From Bacillota bacterium (GTDB taxonomy: Bacteria; Bacillota; Bacilli; Paenibacillales; NBRC-103111): a DNA stretch of 64,000 nucleotides. This document shows positions 42,743 to 52,600 of this stretch, one piece after another. The notes beneath the pieces were generated by a model that did no database searches, was not told the origin of the DNA, and saw only the letters and a program-made list of their open reading frames with translations. Location: positions 310,001 through 374,000 of the forward strand of contig JAEWGW010000011.1 of assembly GCA_023388055.1 (NCBI GenBank). Direction: 5' to 3'. Within the stretch, counting starts at the first letter, position 1; each line of letters opens with the position of its first letter. A program made the translations under genes and the position numbers.

Positions 42743-42767
42743 AAGAGCCGCGTTTTACGCGGCTCTT
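42743..42767 (-). terminator. Rho-independent terminator after the VOC gene
   Basis: A perfect 10-bp stem, AAGAGCCGCG (42743-42752) with CGCGGCTCTT (42758-42767), and a 5-base loop. It lies 31 bases beyond the end of the minus-strand VOC gene and has T/A-rich flanks. Confidence 0.8.
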
Positions 42768-42797
42768 TTAAGCTCCATAAAGTATTGTTTGTTATCC

Positions 42798-43214
42798 TTA
42801 ACCTTGTGCCGCATCCATGTTCATGTAGTTGATTGCCCACAGATGGCCGTCCAAGTCCACGAAGCCCCAATGATACATGGACCCATAATCCTCAGGTTCA
42901 GCGTGCAATTTCCCGCCCAAGGACACCGCGGTATTCACGATTTCATCGACCTTTTCCCGGCTCTCGAAGGCCAAGGCGATGGTCATCTGCGCATACTTAC
43001 TCGTATCGACGGATTCCTTCTCCGTAAGCGTATTAAAGAATGCTTGATTGATCAACATAACCTGCAGGTTGTCGCCGATTACGATAGCTGCCGACGTCTC
43101 ATTATCTGGGTATTCCGGGTTGATTTCGAATCCGAGTCCAGTGAAGAACGCCTTCGATTGTTCTACATTGTTTACAGGCAGATTAAAGCTCGTGAATGTG
43201 GACATTAATGCCAT
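42798..43214 (-). CDS. VOC-family (glyoxalase/bleomycin-resistance-like) protein
   Basis: A 138-residue protein with the paired beta-alpha-beta-beta-beta units of the vicinal oxygen chelate fold: FTSFNLPVNNVEQSKAFFTGLG at the start, MTIALAFESREKVDEIV in the middle, and YHWGFVDLDGHLWAINYM at the end. Members chelate a metal or sequester drugs; the substrate is unknown. ATG 43214 is preferred over an upstream start at 43229 because a GGGGTG site precedes it; ATG 43205 is also possible. Confidence 0.85.
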   Translation of the reverse strand: MALMSTFTSFNLPVNNVEQSKAFFTGLGFEINPEYPDNETSAAIVIGDNLQVMLINQAFFNTLTEKESVDTSKYAQMTIALAFESREKVDEIVNTAVSLGGKLHAEPEDYGSMYHWGFVDLDGHLWAINYMNMDAAQG

Positions 43215-43274
43215 TTCTAAACACCCCATCGCATATTAGTTTGTTATCATTGATGCAAATCATCGGTTTATGGA

Positions 43275-44087
43275 TCAATCCAGCTCTACCCGATTCAGCC
43301 ACTCCTGCATCAAGGCATTGAATAGCACCGGCTGTTCAACCTGCAGATTATGGCCTGCTGTATCCAGAGCTGCGAAGGTCGTCCGCGGGTACTTCTCTAA
43401 TATGGACCAGGCATCCCGGTATCCTGTAGAGGTGTCCTGGCGGCCGGTCAGGAGCAGTCCCGGCTTATGGAATGGGGATGTCTCCAGCGGGAAGGTGTAG
43501 CCGTAGCGGGTTTTCACCCGTTCCAGAAACGCTTCGTCACTCAACCGGCATCCCGGTAGAATATCCTCCACATATCGCTGCCATGTGTAGGCATTCAGCA
43601 CAGCTCCCATCTGGCAGTATTCATCGAAATCTTTTCCACCTTGTTCCAGAACAAAGGCTTCATCCTGGCGCAGCACCTGGTGCTTAGGCAAATCCCGCTC
43701 GGCAAAGGCGGGGACGATCATCGGGCAAATCAGAGCAACTCCGTCTATTTGATCCGGACGTTTCTGGACCATACCTCTGGCTATGTAGCCGCCATAGGAT
43801 TGTCCGGCTACACTGAAGCGTTCTCCCGGCAGCAGCTGGTCCACCGCCGCCAGCACCGCCTCAAGCATGCCGTCGGAATCGGCGATGGTGTCATAATTGC
43901 GGGTTAAGCCCATACCCGGCAAATCCAGATAAATTCTCCGCCAACCGCTCCGTTGGACAAACACGGGCTCCATACAGCCCTTCATGATCTGATGGTCCAC
44001 GCCATAGCCGTGTATCAGCACAATGGGGTGTCCTTCTCCAATATCCTCATAATACACTTCCGCTTGGGGTGTTTGACAATAAGGCAT
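43275..44087 (-). CDS. Alpha/beta hydrolase
   Basis: A 270-residue hydrolase. Landmarks are the oxyanion region IVLIHGYGVDHQIM, the nucleophile elbow GQSYGGY (Ser near residue 97), an acid in LLTGRQDTSTGYRDA, and the base in LDTAGHNLQVEQP. This is the classic fold of esterases, epoxide hydrolases and related enzymes; the substrate is not predictable. It stands alone on the minus strand between the VOC and methyltransferase genes. Confidence 0.88.
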   Translation of the reverse strand: MPYCQTPQAEVYYEDIGEGHPIVLIHGYGVDHQIMKGCMEPVFVQRSGWRRIYLDLPGMGLTRNYDTIADSDGMLEAVLAAVDQLLPGERFSVAGQSYGGYIARGMVQKRPDQIDGVALICPMIVPAFAERDLPKHQVLRQDEAFVLEQGGKDFDEYCQMGAVLNAYTWQRYVEDILPGCRLSDEAFLERVKTRYGYTFPLETSPFHKPGLLLTGRQDTSTGYRDAWSILEKYPRTTFAALDTAGHNLQVEQPVLFNALMQEWLNRVELD

Positions 44088-44196
44088 GCCCGGGCTCTTC
44101 CTTTCATAGGAACTAATGTTCCTACAACATTACCATAACCAGGAAAAAAAGAAAAGAGGGGTTTCTCTGTCCCAAGGAGATTCATTCGGGGGATCT

Positions 44197-45117
44197 CTAC
44201 CGTTTCACAGCATGAACATAGTGAATGACTTCGAAGGCAGACAGCTCGTCCGTCCGGTTGGCGAAGAAGCGCTCCTGGATGGCGGCGGGGGACAGATGCT
44301 CGTAGATATGCAAGCCCGCCTCCTCTAGCAGCTTCTCCAATTCCTCATAGGCATAACAAGCCTTCATCGGCTCGCCGGCAGTAGTTGTCATGTGAACCAT
44401 GTTCTCCACCCGGTTGAATATGCCCTTTGTGTCGAAGAGGGTTTCATCCGCATAATCGAAAACAATGGAGCTGCCTGCCGGTGCGGCGGCGAATAGTTGC
44501 CGGAGCATTTCCAACTTATCCGCTTTCGTTAAATAATAGGATACGCCCAAAAGGCTGAAGAAGGTTTTACGGGAGGGATCAAATCCTTCTGCCAGCAGCG
44601 CCGCATAGAAGGAAGCACCGGTGAAATCCGCAGGAACCAAATGCAGATTGGAGGGAATGGTAAGCTCTGCGTGAGACAGTCTTTGTTTCTTGAATTCCTG
44701 TGCGGCTGGAAGGTCTAACTCGTAAATATCCAGACTATCCTTCAGCTCCGGATGCCGGAAGGAGAAGGTATCCAGCCCTGCGCCGAGAATTACATATTGG
44801 TTAACGCCCAACACATGCTCTTGTAACAGAACGCCCTCACAATAGGCAGCACGTGCCAGGGGAGTGGGGGAGAGGTGAACCTGGGTGATCCATTGTAATT
44901 TTTGCTCGGGAATGTCAAGAGCTGCTGCCAGATCCGCTTCCTTGCAGAAAAAAGAAAAACCCTGGACCATATGCCCGCTGATCTGGGTGAACTCCTCTGG
45001 GGAGATCAGGTCCTTGGCAAGGTAGTCATCGAAGATCTTGGGGAAATCATACTGACTGTGATACGCCCGCCCAAATGCGGCGATAAGGGCAGTTAATCCG
45101 GACTCTTGTTGCGGCAT
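44197..45117 (-). CDS. Class I SAM-dependent methyltransferase (LCMT/YktD-like)
   Basis: A 306-residue enzyme of the leucine-carboxyl-methyltransferase-like family: the SAM motif I is YVILGAGLDTFSFR, followed by YELDLPAAQEFKKQRL and the post-motif VPADFTGASFYAAL. Bacterial members often modify polyketides or small metabolites. It is preceded by a consensus promoter and a terminator-like hairpin whose T-run adjoins the GGAGG site, so its expression may be attenuated. Confidence 0.88.
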   Translation of the reverse strand: MPQQESGLTALIAAFGRAYHSQYDFPKIFDDYLAKDLISPEEFTQISGHMVQGFSFFCKEADLAAALDIPEQKLQWITQVHLSPTPLARAAYCEGVLLQEHVLGVNQYVILGAGLDTFSFRHPELKDSLDIYELDLPAAQEFKKQRLSHAELTIPSNLHLVPADFTGASFYAALLAEGFDPSRKTFFSLLGVSYYLTKADKLEMLRQLFAAAPAGSSIVFDYADETLFDTKGIFNRVENMVHMTTTAGEPMKACYAYEELEKLLEEAGLHIYEHLSPAAIQERFFANRTDELSAFEVIHYVHAVKR

Positions 45118-45130
45118 ACATCCGCCTCCA

Positions 45131-45167
45131 TAAAAAATAAGATTCCCCTGGCCAGGAGAATCTTATT
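45131..45167 (-). terminator. Terminator hairpin in the leader of the methyltransferase gene
   Basis: On the minus strand a long stem (45158-45167 with 45136-45145, extended by CCTGG / CCAGG) is followed by TTATTTTTTA and at once by the GGAGG site of the methyltransferase. It can end the upstream reductase transcript but also lies inside the leader made from the promoter at 45193-45221. Confidence 0.75.
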
Positions 45168-45192
45168 ATAAACCCAAAGCTATAATATGTAA

Positions 45193-45221
45193 ATTATAGC
45201 ATAAAAACATTATTTTGTCAA
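45193..45221 (-). promoter_or_regulatory. Perfect-consensus promoter with overlapping palindrome, upstream of the methyltransferase
   Basis: On the minus strand TTGACA (complement at 45216-45221), a 17-base spacer and TATAAT (complement at 45193-45198) form an exact consensus promoter. The -10 is part of a perfect palindrome GCTATAAT / ATTATAGC (45179-45200), a likely repressor site. The promoter starts three bases past the stop of the upstream reductase gene. Confidence 0.8.
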
Positions 45222-45223
45222 TA

Positions 45224-45805
45224 TCAATTTTCGCTGGATTGCTCCAGCTCATAGCGGGTTGCAATAACACCCGACTTGAATGTTCGGCTCGACAGCAGCC
45301 TGAGCTTTATTTTCTCGCCACCGTCTTCGAATATGGTTTTTCCGCTGCCCAGGACTACCGGACAAATGGTCAGCAGAAATTCGTCGATCAACCCAAGCTT
45401 CAAGAGTGTTTTCGCCGCTCCTGGACTTCCGAAGATTACGAGATTTTTGCCGGACTGTGCCTTGAGCGACTTGATTTCTTCTGCAATATTGTCCTTGATC
45501 AGCAGCGTATTGTTCCATTCCGTCTTGTCCATTGTACTGGAAATGACGATCTTCTTGACATCCTCCAGCCATTGGGCATGCTCCATATCATGCTTGGACG
45601 CATTCGGTTCGTTTAGCACCGAGGGCCAATACCCCTCCATCATCCGGTATGTCGTACGTCCGTAAACGGGGGAGCCGACGTCGGCTACGACCTCCTCGGC
45701 GTATGCTTCGAGTTCCTCGTTATACGGAATCCAATCCAGTCCGCCGTTCGAATCCGACGCATACCCGTCCAATGACACATGCATGAACAAGACAAGTTTC
45801 CCCAT
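45224..45805 (-). CDS. Dihydrofolate reductase family (RibD C-terminal domain) protein
   Basis: A 193-residue NADPH-dependent reductase-like protein. It has the family start MGKLVLFMHVSLDGYAS, SPVYGRTTYRMMEGYWP near residue 45, and NLVIFGSPGAAKTLLKLGLIDEF with CPVVLGSGK near residue 135. These stand-alone YyaP/YwjB-like proteins are widespread in Bacillota and mostly uncharacterised. It diverges from the sigma factor gene. Confidence 0.88.
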   Translation of the reverse strand: MGKLVLFMHVSLDGYASDSNGGLDWIPYNEELEAYAEEVVADVGSPVYGRTTYRMMEGYWPSVLNEPNASKHDMEHAQWLEDVKKIVISSTMDKTEWNNTLLIKDNIAEEIKSLKAQSGKNLVIFGSPGAAKTLLKLGLIDEFLLTICPVVLGSGKTIFEDGGEKIKLRLLSSRTFKSGVIATRYELEQSSEN

Positions 45806-45923
45806 ATACGATTCTCCTCTAATTCAAAATGGATTGTACAACCGGTGGCTGGTGCCTCGGCACTCTCAAGTTTACTATAATTCGTCGCGTTACGTTATAT
45901 TTCACATGAAAATACTTATGTTT

Positions 45924-45949
45924 TGTAACGAAGCTCCCGCAATTGGGTC
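45924..45949 (+). promoter_or_regulatory. Possible ECF-type autoregulated promoter
   Basis: TGTAAC (45924-45929) and GTC (45947-45949) with 17 bases between resemble the AAC / CGTC pattern of ECF sigma promoters. They lie just before the sigma factor gene, as expected for autoregulation. The -10 match is incomplete. Confidence 0.35.
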
Positions 45950-45971
45950 TTATCCATAAGGTGGTGAACAT

Positions 45972-46475
45972 GTGGCCGATGTAGAGCAGATTTATGAGCA
46001 ATACTTTCAGGATGTGTATCTGTTTGCGTTATCCCTGTGCAGAGACCGGCAGCTGGCGGAGGAGATCACACAGGAAACCTTTGTGAAAGCGGTAAAAGGC
46101 ATAGACCAGTTTAAGGGTCAATGCAAAATCAGCGTTTGGCTGTGCCAAATCGCCAAAAACACGTACTTCAAGCATATGGACAAACAAAAGCGCCTCCACC
46201 TGAGCCATCCTCCAGAGAAAATCCCTGAAAAAATGGGGGGCGGCGGCCTGTCCATTGAACAAGGTCTGATCGACAAAACGGAAGCTTTGCGGATCCATAA
46301 GCTGCTGCACAGCCTGAAGGAGCCTTATAAAGAGGTTTTTACCCTGAGAGTCTTCGGGGAGCTGTCGTTTCTGCATATCGGAGAGGTTTTCGGCAAAACG
46401 GAAAGCTGGGCCAGAGTCACCTTCCACCGCGCACGGAATCTGATCCAAGACCTGATAAGGGAGGATAACCCATGA
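45972..46475 (+). CDS. ECF RNA polymerase sigma factor
   Basis: A 167-residue sigma factor: region 2 (IYEQYFQDVYLFALSLC, then QLAEEITQETFVKAVKGI) at residues 5-75 and region 4 (LKEPYKEVFTLRVFGELSF with the helix-turn-helix IGEVFGKTESWARVTFHRAR) at 110-160. The start is GTG 45972 after AGGTGGTG. It is coupled to the anti-sigma gene by an ATGA overlap. Stimulus and regulon are unknown; cell-envelope stress is the usual role. Confidence 0.92.
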   Translation: MADVEQIYEQYFQDVYLFALSLCRDRQLAEEITQETFVKAVKGIDQFKGQCKISVWLCQIAKNTYFKHMDKQKRLHLSHPPEKIPEKMGGGGLSIEQGLIDKTEALRIHKLLHSLKEPYKEVFTLRVFGELSFLHIGEVFGKTESWARVTFHRARNLIQDLIREDNP

Positions 46476-47203
46476 TTAAGCTGACATGTGAAATTGTTCA
46501 GGACTTGCTGCCGCTATACCATGATGAAGTGTGCAGTCCGGAGACCAGTGCAGCCATTGAAGCACACTTGGCGCAATGTGAACACTGCAAGGCTGCTCTG
46601 CAGAAGCTCAAGCAGAACAGCAGCCTGCCCTTTGAGGTCATCAGGGAAAACAAACAGGAAAGCGCCGCGCTGGTAAGCTTCAAGGGATACTGGAAACGCT
46701 CTAAGGCCGTCTCCTTTGCCAAAGGCTTGCTTGCAGCCTCAGCCATATGCGCCGTTATGGTGTCGGGATATTACGGTTTATTCCGTTGGAACAGCACGGA
46801 GGTTCCTTCCAGTGTCATAAGGATTACAGATGTAAGCCTTATGAAGGATGGAAGAATCGCCTATCATGTGAAACTGACGGATGGGTACCGGGTGAATCAG
46901 ATATCCGGCAGAATGGGGGATGACGGAATTCTCTACATGACTCCCAAACGGCCGGTGATCAAATCCAAAGCGGATGCCGAGCTTGGTCTGGCGAACGGAT
47001 ATACCGCCATTAATCTTGAACAATTTAACGCCAACCGTTCCAGCTCCGCCCCCAAGGTCAAAGCGATTTATTATGGGGCGAAAAAAGACAACCCCATTCT
47101 GCTTTGGGAGCAGGGAATGGAGCTGCCTCCTTCAAGTGCCGCTGTTGAAGCCCAATTGCAGGCAGCGACTAAAGAGCTTCCTCCGGATCCTCCCGGAAAG
47201 TAA
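46472..47203 (+). CDS. Anti-sigma factor with N-terminal zinc finger
   Basis: A 243-residue membrane protein. The N-terminal ZAS domain holds C6-type LTCEIVQDLLPLYHDEVC and the zinc motif HLAQCEHC; one membrane helix follows at about residues 84-102. The C-terminal ~140 residues should face outward and may sense the signal. It binds and holds the sigma factor encoded just before it. Its 3' end overlaps the convergent gene by 35 bases. Confidence 0.9.
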   Translation: MIKLTCEIVQDLLPLYHDEVCSPETSAAIEAHLAQCEHCKAALQKLKQNSSLPFEVIRENKQESAALVSFKGYWKRSKAVSFAKGLLAASAICAVMVSGYYGLFRWNSTEVPSSVIRITDVSLMKDGRIAYHVKLTDGYRVNQISGRMGDDGILYMTPKRPVIKSKADAELGLANGYTAINLEQFNANRSSSAPKVKAIYYGAKKDNPILLWEQGMELPPSSAAVEAQLQAATKELPPDPPGK

Positions 47204-49211
47204 GGTACGACTCGTCCGGGAAGGAATATTCACCCCGGTAGTTGGATGCGTTGTGGTGGGGGTATTTCACCGGAGTATAAACCTCCGCCAGCGGCGCATC
47301 CGCCTGGGTGTAAATGAACATTCGCTTGTAATCCCATACTACAATCTCATCCCGGGCGTCATGGCACAGGTCAATGGCCTCGCAGCACAGCACCGGATGC
47401 CCGTCATCCGGGAAACGTACCCCCTGGACACCCTCCCCGTTGATCAGCCCGCCGCGCTCCACATCCGCGTTCAAGAGGATCAGGTCGGAACCGTCGCCCT
47501 TCCAGTTCACCGGGGTGAGCAGGTTGCCGTTTAATTCATTCTCCATCTCCCACAGCGGGTTGCCGAAGCAATCGTACATATAAATGACACCCTGATGGCC
47601 CCAGAAGTTGCTTACCACCAGCTCAAATCCCTCCCGGTCCGGGCAAAAGTTACCTACACTAACCCGCTGGGCATGGCCGATGTAATCCCTCCTAACAATA
47701 TTCCCTTGGAAATCCCCGATGAAGAAACCTTCGGTTCCCGATACACAGGCAAAATACCCCTTGTCGCTGCCCGCCATAAATTTGCCCGCTACAATTTCAT
47801 CCGTGTGATCAGCGTTGACCGGATACGTCCAGACAGGCTTGCCGCTGGAATCCAACAGGGTATAGCCGCATAACAGCTCGTCCCGGCCATCTCCGTTAAT
47901 ATCCAAGGCTAACGGGAAGTGGCCGGTATTTTTGTCGCTTTTGTACTTCCACAGCAGATTCAGGTCGGCATCCAGGGCGTAGACCCGGCAGTAGCGGTCC
48001 TTGATCAGGATATCCGAAGGGTGGTCCTTACCGGAGAAGTTGGCAATGCGGATGCCGTCCGGGTTGATCCGGTCAAAGGCATAAAGTTGGTAGGGCACCC
48101 CAAACAGGGTGGTGTCGTCATCATCGGAGAGGGGGGTTTTGACGCTTTTTTTGACTTCCCCCGTCCGGCCGTCAAGGATCAGAATTTCGAAGTTCAAGGC
48201 AGTAATTACTTCGTCTACTCCGTCTCCGTCAATATCGTAGACCTGGAGAGGCAGGTCGGCCGAAATTTTGCCCAGCTTATCTGCCTGATCCGAGGGTGTT
48301 CCCCGCTGCCAGAGCACATTCCCGTCCAGATCGATAGCCGTAAGACAGCTGATATGGGCGTAGGCGTCACGATTGACCCGTTTTTGGGCCTGGGCCAGCA
48401 CGATAAACCATTCGCCGGAGCCGTTCAGGTGACCGAAACGGATTTGGCGGCTGGTGCCGAAGTTTTGCAGGTCGATGGTTTTCCACAGCTTCATAGCGGG
48501 ATACTGCTGCTGAAGAAGGGCCGCTTTTTGCTGCTCCGCAGCTTCCTTATTCTCGATATCCTGCAAGATGTCCTCACAAATCTCCACACGCACATCTGTA
48601 AATTGGGTGGGGCAGTCCGCGGTAATCCCGATTTTGCCGCCGCGGGCGATGAGAGGGGAGGAATAGCTCAGCAGGCTGCTGCCATTAATACGGGCCTCCA
48701 CCGTATCCCCATTGCAGTCGATTTCCAGCGTATAATACGTGTCGCAGTTATGCGGGTAAGGCGCTTTGGCCAGAATCTCCACTTCTTCCTTGTGACGGTA
48801 AGCCAACATCGCCTCGTCCTGCTCCAGCACAAACACCAGCGTATTGATGCTGTTCTGCATGCAGAAGGCCAACCCGGCAGAGCCTTTGGTGGAAAGACGC
48901 CTCAAGACGGTCTGCAGCCGGTAGCTGTGCCAGGCGGTTTTACCGGTTTGGAGCGTGGGGAAAATCCGGTGGGGCCGGTTTTTTTCGATACGCATCTGCT
49001 CCATATAGTGTTTGCCTCCGGCCTCGGTGATGATCCAGGACGGTCCGGTGCCGTTGTAGGCATAGCTGCAAATCTGGTCAGTCCAGGCCCCGTGCTCCCC
49101 CGGTTCAGTAACATATTGGTACTCGCCCATGGCGGAATGATCGCGGTCATACGGGAATTCCCCGATGGCAAAGCCGGAGAAATCGTCGGCGAACAACATA
49201 GCATTCTTCAT
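47169..49211 (-). CDS. Beta-propeller (FG-GAP-like) protein with N-terminal lectin-like domain
   Basis: A 680-residue protein without a signal peptide. Residues to about 215 look like a concanavalin-type sandwich (TAWHSYRLQTVLRRLSTKGS, VEARINGSSLLSYSSPLIA). The rest has repeated Asp-rich calcium-type loops of propeller repeats such as VYDIDGDGVDEVITAL and LDINGDGRDELLCGY, as in rhamnogalacturonan lyases. No catalytic residues are identified, so it may bind or modify polysaccharide. ATG 49211 follows AAGGGGAAGAG and is preferred to 49232. Confidence 0.75.
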   Translation of the reverse strand: MKNAMLFADDFSGFAIGEFPYDRDHSAMGEYQYVTEPGEHGAWTDQICSYAYNGTGPSWIITEAGGKHYMEQMRIEKNRPHRIFPTLQTGKTAWHSYRLQTVLRRLSTKGSAGLAFCMQNSINTLVFVLEQDEAMLAYRHKEEVEILAKAPYPHNCDTYYTLEIDCNGDTVEARINGSSLLSYSSPLIARGGKIGITADCPTQFTDVRVEICEDILQDIENKEAAEQQKAALLQQQYPAMKLWKTIDLQNFGTSRQIRFGHLNGSGEWFIVLAQAQKRVNRDAYAHISCLTAIDLDGNVLWQRGTPSDQADKLGKISADLPLQVYDIDGDGVDEVITALNFEILILDGRTGEVKKSVKTPLSDDDDTTLFGVPYQLYAFDRINPDGIRIANFSGKDHPSDILIKDRYCRVYALDADLNLLWKYKSDKNTGHFPLALDINGDGRDELLCGYTLLDSSGKPVWTYPVNADHTDEIVAGKFMAGSDKGYFACVSGTEGFFIGDFQGNIVRRDYIGHAQRVSVGNFCPDREGFELVVSNFWGHQGVIYMYDCFGNPLWEMENELNGNLLTPVNWKGDGSDLILLNADVERGGLINGEGVQGVRFPDDGHPVLCCEAIDLCHDARDEIVVWDYKRMFIYTQADAPLAEVYTPVKYPHHNASNYRGEYSFPDESYLTFREDPEEAL

Positions 49212-49291
49212 GTCTCTTCCCCTTCCAGTCAAGAAAATTGAAGTTAAAGCGATTTCCTGGTTAAATCATACACTAAAATTCATGTATCCGG

Positions 49292-49475
49292 CTAACGAAT
49301 CTGTAACACGCTATTTTACGAAAAACAGGCTCGATTGAAATCTAACGAATCTGTCACATGCTATTTCCTCCTAAAAGTCAATTGAGGGGCAAATTCGGAC
49401 AAATAGAGTGGCTGAGATTCGTTAGATTTAAAAACTGCCTCCAAACAGCCCAATAACGTTCCCCAGATTCGTTAG
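49292..49475. repeat. Four-arm intergenic repeat, CTAACGAATCT family, copy 2
   Basis: Arms begin at 49292 and 49342 (direct) and end at 49425 and 49475 (inverted). Length (184) and spacing (50, 83, 50) are identical to copy 1 at 39878-40061, and the first arms share CTAACGAATCTGTAACACG. The inner sequence has diverged. It ends 15 bases before the PhoP-like box array. Confidence 0.88.
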
Positions 49476-49489
49476 AGCATGTATGCATC

Positions 49490-49543
49490 TTAACAAGGAA
49501 TTCAAATTGCGTTGATCAAGCGTTAACAAACCAGTGCTAAAGT
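49490..49543 (+). promoter_or_regulatory. PhoP-like box array and -10 of the phosphodiesterase gene
   Basis: Four hexamers resembling the Bacillus PhoP box TTHAMA occur at exactly 11-base steps: TTAACA (49490), TTCAAA (49501), TTGATC (49512) and TTAACA (49523). TAAAGT (49538-49543) follows nine bases after the last. The promoter at 56011-56064 has the same step and the same nine-base gap. Control by phosphate starvation is inferred. Confidence 0.65.
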
Positions 49544-49558
49544 GTAACCGTAAGGAAC

Positions 49559-49658
49559 AACTGAATACGGGGTACGAGACGAGGAGAATACCCTGATTAT
49601 GCGCCTGACGGACGTGCGTGAATTTATGCCGTGCCGGGTGGATAAGGGGTGTTTTTTT
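49559..49658 (+). promoter_or_regulatory. GlpP-type antiterminator/terminator leader, copy 1
   Basis: After AACTGAATACG (49559), GGGTA (49570-49574) can pair with TACCC (49589-49593) around a loop containing GAGACGAGGAGAA. Alternatively ACCCTGATTATGC (49590-49602) pairs with GGATAAGGGGT (49640-49650), followed by seven T residues, forming a terminator. The copy at 56095-56210 shares the motifs. glpP, encoding a glycerol-3-phosphate-responsive antiterminator, lies between the two controlled units. Confidence 0.7.
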
Positions 49659-49685
49659 GTTCCCAAAAATGAGAGGAGCGATTCC

Positions 49686-52600
49686 ATGATGAAGAGATTG
49701 GCCAGGCTGATGTGTATGTTCCTGGTAACGGCAATATTGGCGGGGTTGGTGGAGCCTGCCTTGAGTCTGCCGGAAGCCCATGCTGCGGAGGCCAGACCTG
49801 AATTGACAGTAAGCAAAACGGTATATGCTCCGGTGATCGACGGCAGCTTGGACGAGTCCATTTGGAGCGTCAGCCAGCCTTTGCCGGTCCATGCCGGGGA
49901 AGGCGCCTTCCAGGATGCCAGCTTCGGCGTGCTTTGGGACAATACCTATCTGTACGTCGGGGTAAAGGCGGATGACTCCACCCTGATTAATGACCCATCC
50001 GCTGGATATTGGTTTGACCAGGACAATATCAACATTTTCCTGGATCCTACAATGCACCGGTCCGGGCCTTTTGTGAACGGGGATATGCAGCTTGGTTTTG
50101 TCTACCGGCCGGGTTCGAAAACACCGGAATTCCGCTTCGGTGCTGCCCTGAATAATCATAGCGGCAAGGATGAGAAGCGGATTCTCCGGGCAATCCGCGA
50201 GACCGGCTCCGGCTGGAATCTGGAGGTGGCTATTCCATGGGATATGCTGGGTTTCGATCCCATCACCACCAAGCAGTTGGGCATGAACATCGGGGTGACC
50301 GACCGGTACGACGATGGCTCCGCCAAGGCTGTGAAAAGCCGCAACAGCTACTGGAGCGCCTACGGCTCCGCTACCTTCTGGAATGATACAACCGGCTACG
50401 GAACATTGGTTCTGTCGGATACTGTGGCAACGGGAACGGTGAGCCCTGTATTGCTGGATGAGGATTTCCAACAAGTCCCGGCCGGTGAGCTGCCTGTGGG
50501 CTGGATCTCCGACGTTAACGCAGGAAGCCCTGCCTTCAGTGTAGTGGAGGATACCTACGGCAACCGGCGTTTGACCTTCAGCGGCAGTGCTTCCGGCAAA
50601 CAAAGCAGGGCCATTGCGCCTGTCCAAGGCGATAATTATATGATTGAGACGGATGTGCGGTTTGAAAAGGTGCTGGACAGCGCCAGATGGGCCTCACTGA
50701 TGTTCCGTGTGCCCTCCGAGGGCAAGCCGCCCTATAACCAGATGGCTGTGCGCCAGGACGGCAGATACGAATTCGCTTACCGGACGGCAAGCGGCGGCTG
50801 GCAGGTTCCGGCTCAAGGCAAATGGAGCCAAGCTTTGGCTCTGGGCGGCGATTATACCTTGAAGGTCCGGGTATATGGAAACAACATTCAGGAGTTTATC
50901 AAGGCTAAGGAGGATGCGGAGTACACCCAGCTCCTGGATGTGAATGTTTCCGGGGCCAATGCCTCTTATCTGAATGAAGCCGGCAAGGTTGGTTTGCAGG
51001 TGGATCAAAGCCAGGTTTCCTTCGATAATCTGAAGGTGACCCGGATTACAGCGGACCGTTTGGACCTGTCGGTGCCTGCTTCGGTGGAAGCTTTAACGGG
51101 ACCGTTGACGGTAACGGGAGCCGTTTATTATTCCGACGGCATCCTCCAGAGTCCGGTGCCCGGGAAGCTGAAGCTGTACTCCTCCGATGAAGGTGTGCTG
51201 GCAATCCGCAATAACCTGGCTTATCCGGTAAGCACAGGATCTGCGGAGCTGAAGCTGGTGTATGAGAATCTGGAGCTTATCCGCACGGTTTCGGTTGCTC
51301 CATCTACGGTTGGCGCCCAGGCAACAGCAATCCGCCACAACCCGGGTTATGTGCTTGCCGATGCGGGTACCCCTCTTTCCTTGCATGACATTGTGTTAAA
51401 CGCGGATTTCACCGATTTCAGCACCAAGGATATCCGGGGAGATGCGGCCACCTGGACGACGCAGGGCAGCGGCGTTACGATCGCCAACGGCATGGTCACA
51501 GCGGCTTCCCAAGGCGTTTATCCAATGACGGTAAAGAAGGACTCCGCAACTACCCAAGTGCTTCTTGTGGTCAAAAATCCGGGGGACAGCGAATATGTCC
51601 TCTACGAGGAGAATTTCGACGGCATCGCGGACGGCACCATACCGGAGGACTGGAGCCGGAGGGAAGGCACTACCACAGCCAAAGCTGCGGTGCAGCAGGG
51701 GGCTTTTGTGCTGGACGCACTGGCTACGCCGGACAATCCTTCCCGGGTGCTGCTGCCGGAATATCTGGGGCTGTTCGGCAACTATAAGATAGAAGCCGAC
51801 ACCACCTTTCTGGCCGCCAATGATGCAGCCCGCTGGAGCTCCATCATGTACCGGGTGCAAAATAACGACTATCCGTATTACCAGATGGCGGTGCGTCAAG
51901 GCGCCACGGCAATCAACGGCGTTGAGTTTGCGGAACGTACAGCAGCCAACGGCTGGAATGTGATGGAAAAGGGCTCCTTTGAGGAAAGTCTGGACACCGG
52001 GAAGCTGTACCACTACACCGTGAAAGCCAAGGACAGCCGGGTTCAGCAGTTTATTGACGACAAGCTTATTGTAGATACGGATGTGGCAACGCTGTATTCC
52101 AAGGGACGTATTGGTATCCAGGCCAACGGCAGCAGAATGCTTCTGGATAATGTAAAGGTAACGCTGCAATTGGACTCGCTTCCCCCTATGGCAGCGGACC
52201 GGTTTGCCCGGATTGCATCTCCAGACACAGGCATTGCTTTGGCTCCGTCCGTGGTAACGGAGATTACTGGCGCCGGTCAATTGACGGCATTGGCTGAGCC
52301 GAACCTTCCAGCTACCGTCATTCTGCATGTGGGCAAAGGTTTGAAGGTGACGGACCCAACCAGAACACAGGAGCTGGGAGAGCTGCCGGCCATACTAGAA
52401 TCCCTCCAATACCGGATGATTCCGGCCTTTTATATCCATGATGCGGATACCGCCGTTGAATTGACGGATTATCTTGCCGCACATAAGTTTGAGGATTCCT
52501 TCATCGTGGCCGATGCCAACCATCCGGAACTGGTGAAGGAGGCCCGTCAGCGCTACAAGAGGACCCAAGGTGTCATCGACTACCGGAAGGCTACCGGGTT

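Noticed and set aside
47919..49241. Long plus-strand open frame (440 codons) opposite the propeller-like gene
   Set aside because: The minus-strand product has coherent domain repeats and a good ribosome binding site; the opposite frame has no recognisable motifs and a composition typical of a shadow frame.
49428..50627. Minus-strand open frame of 399 codons at the start of the SLH protein gene
   Set aside because: It runs antisense across the four-arm repeat, PhoP boxes, leader and signal peptide region of a well-supported gene, so it is a shadow frame.
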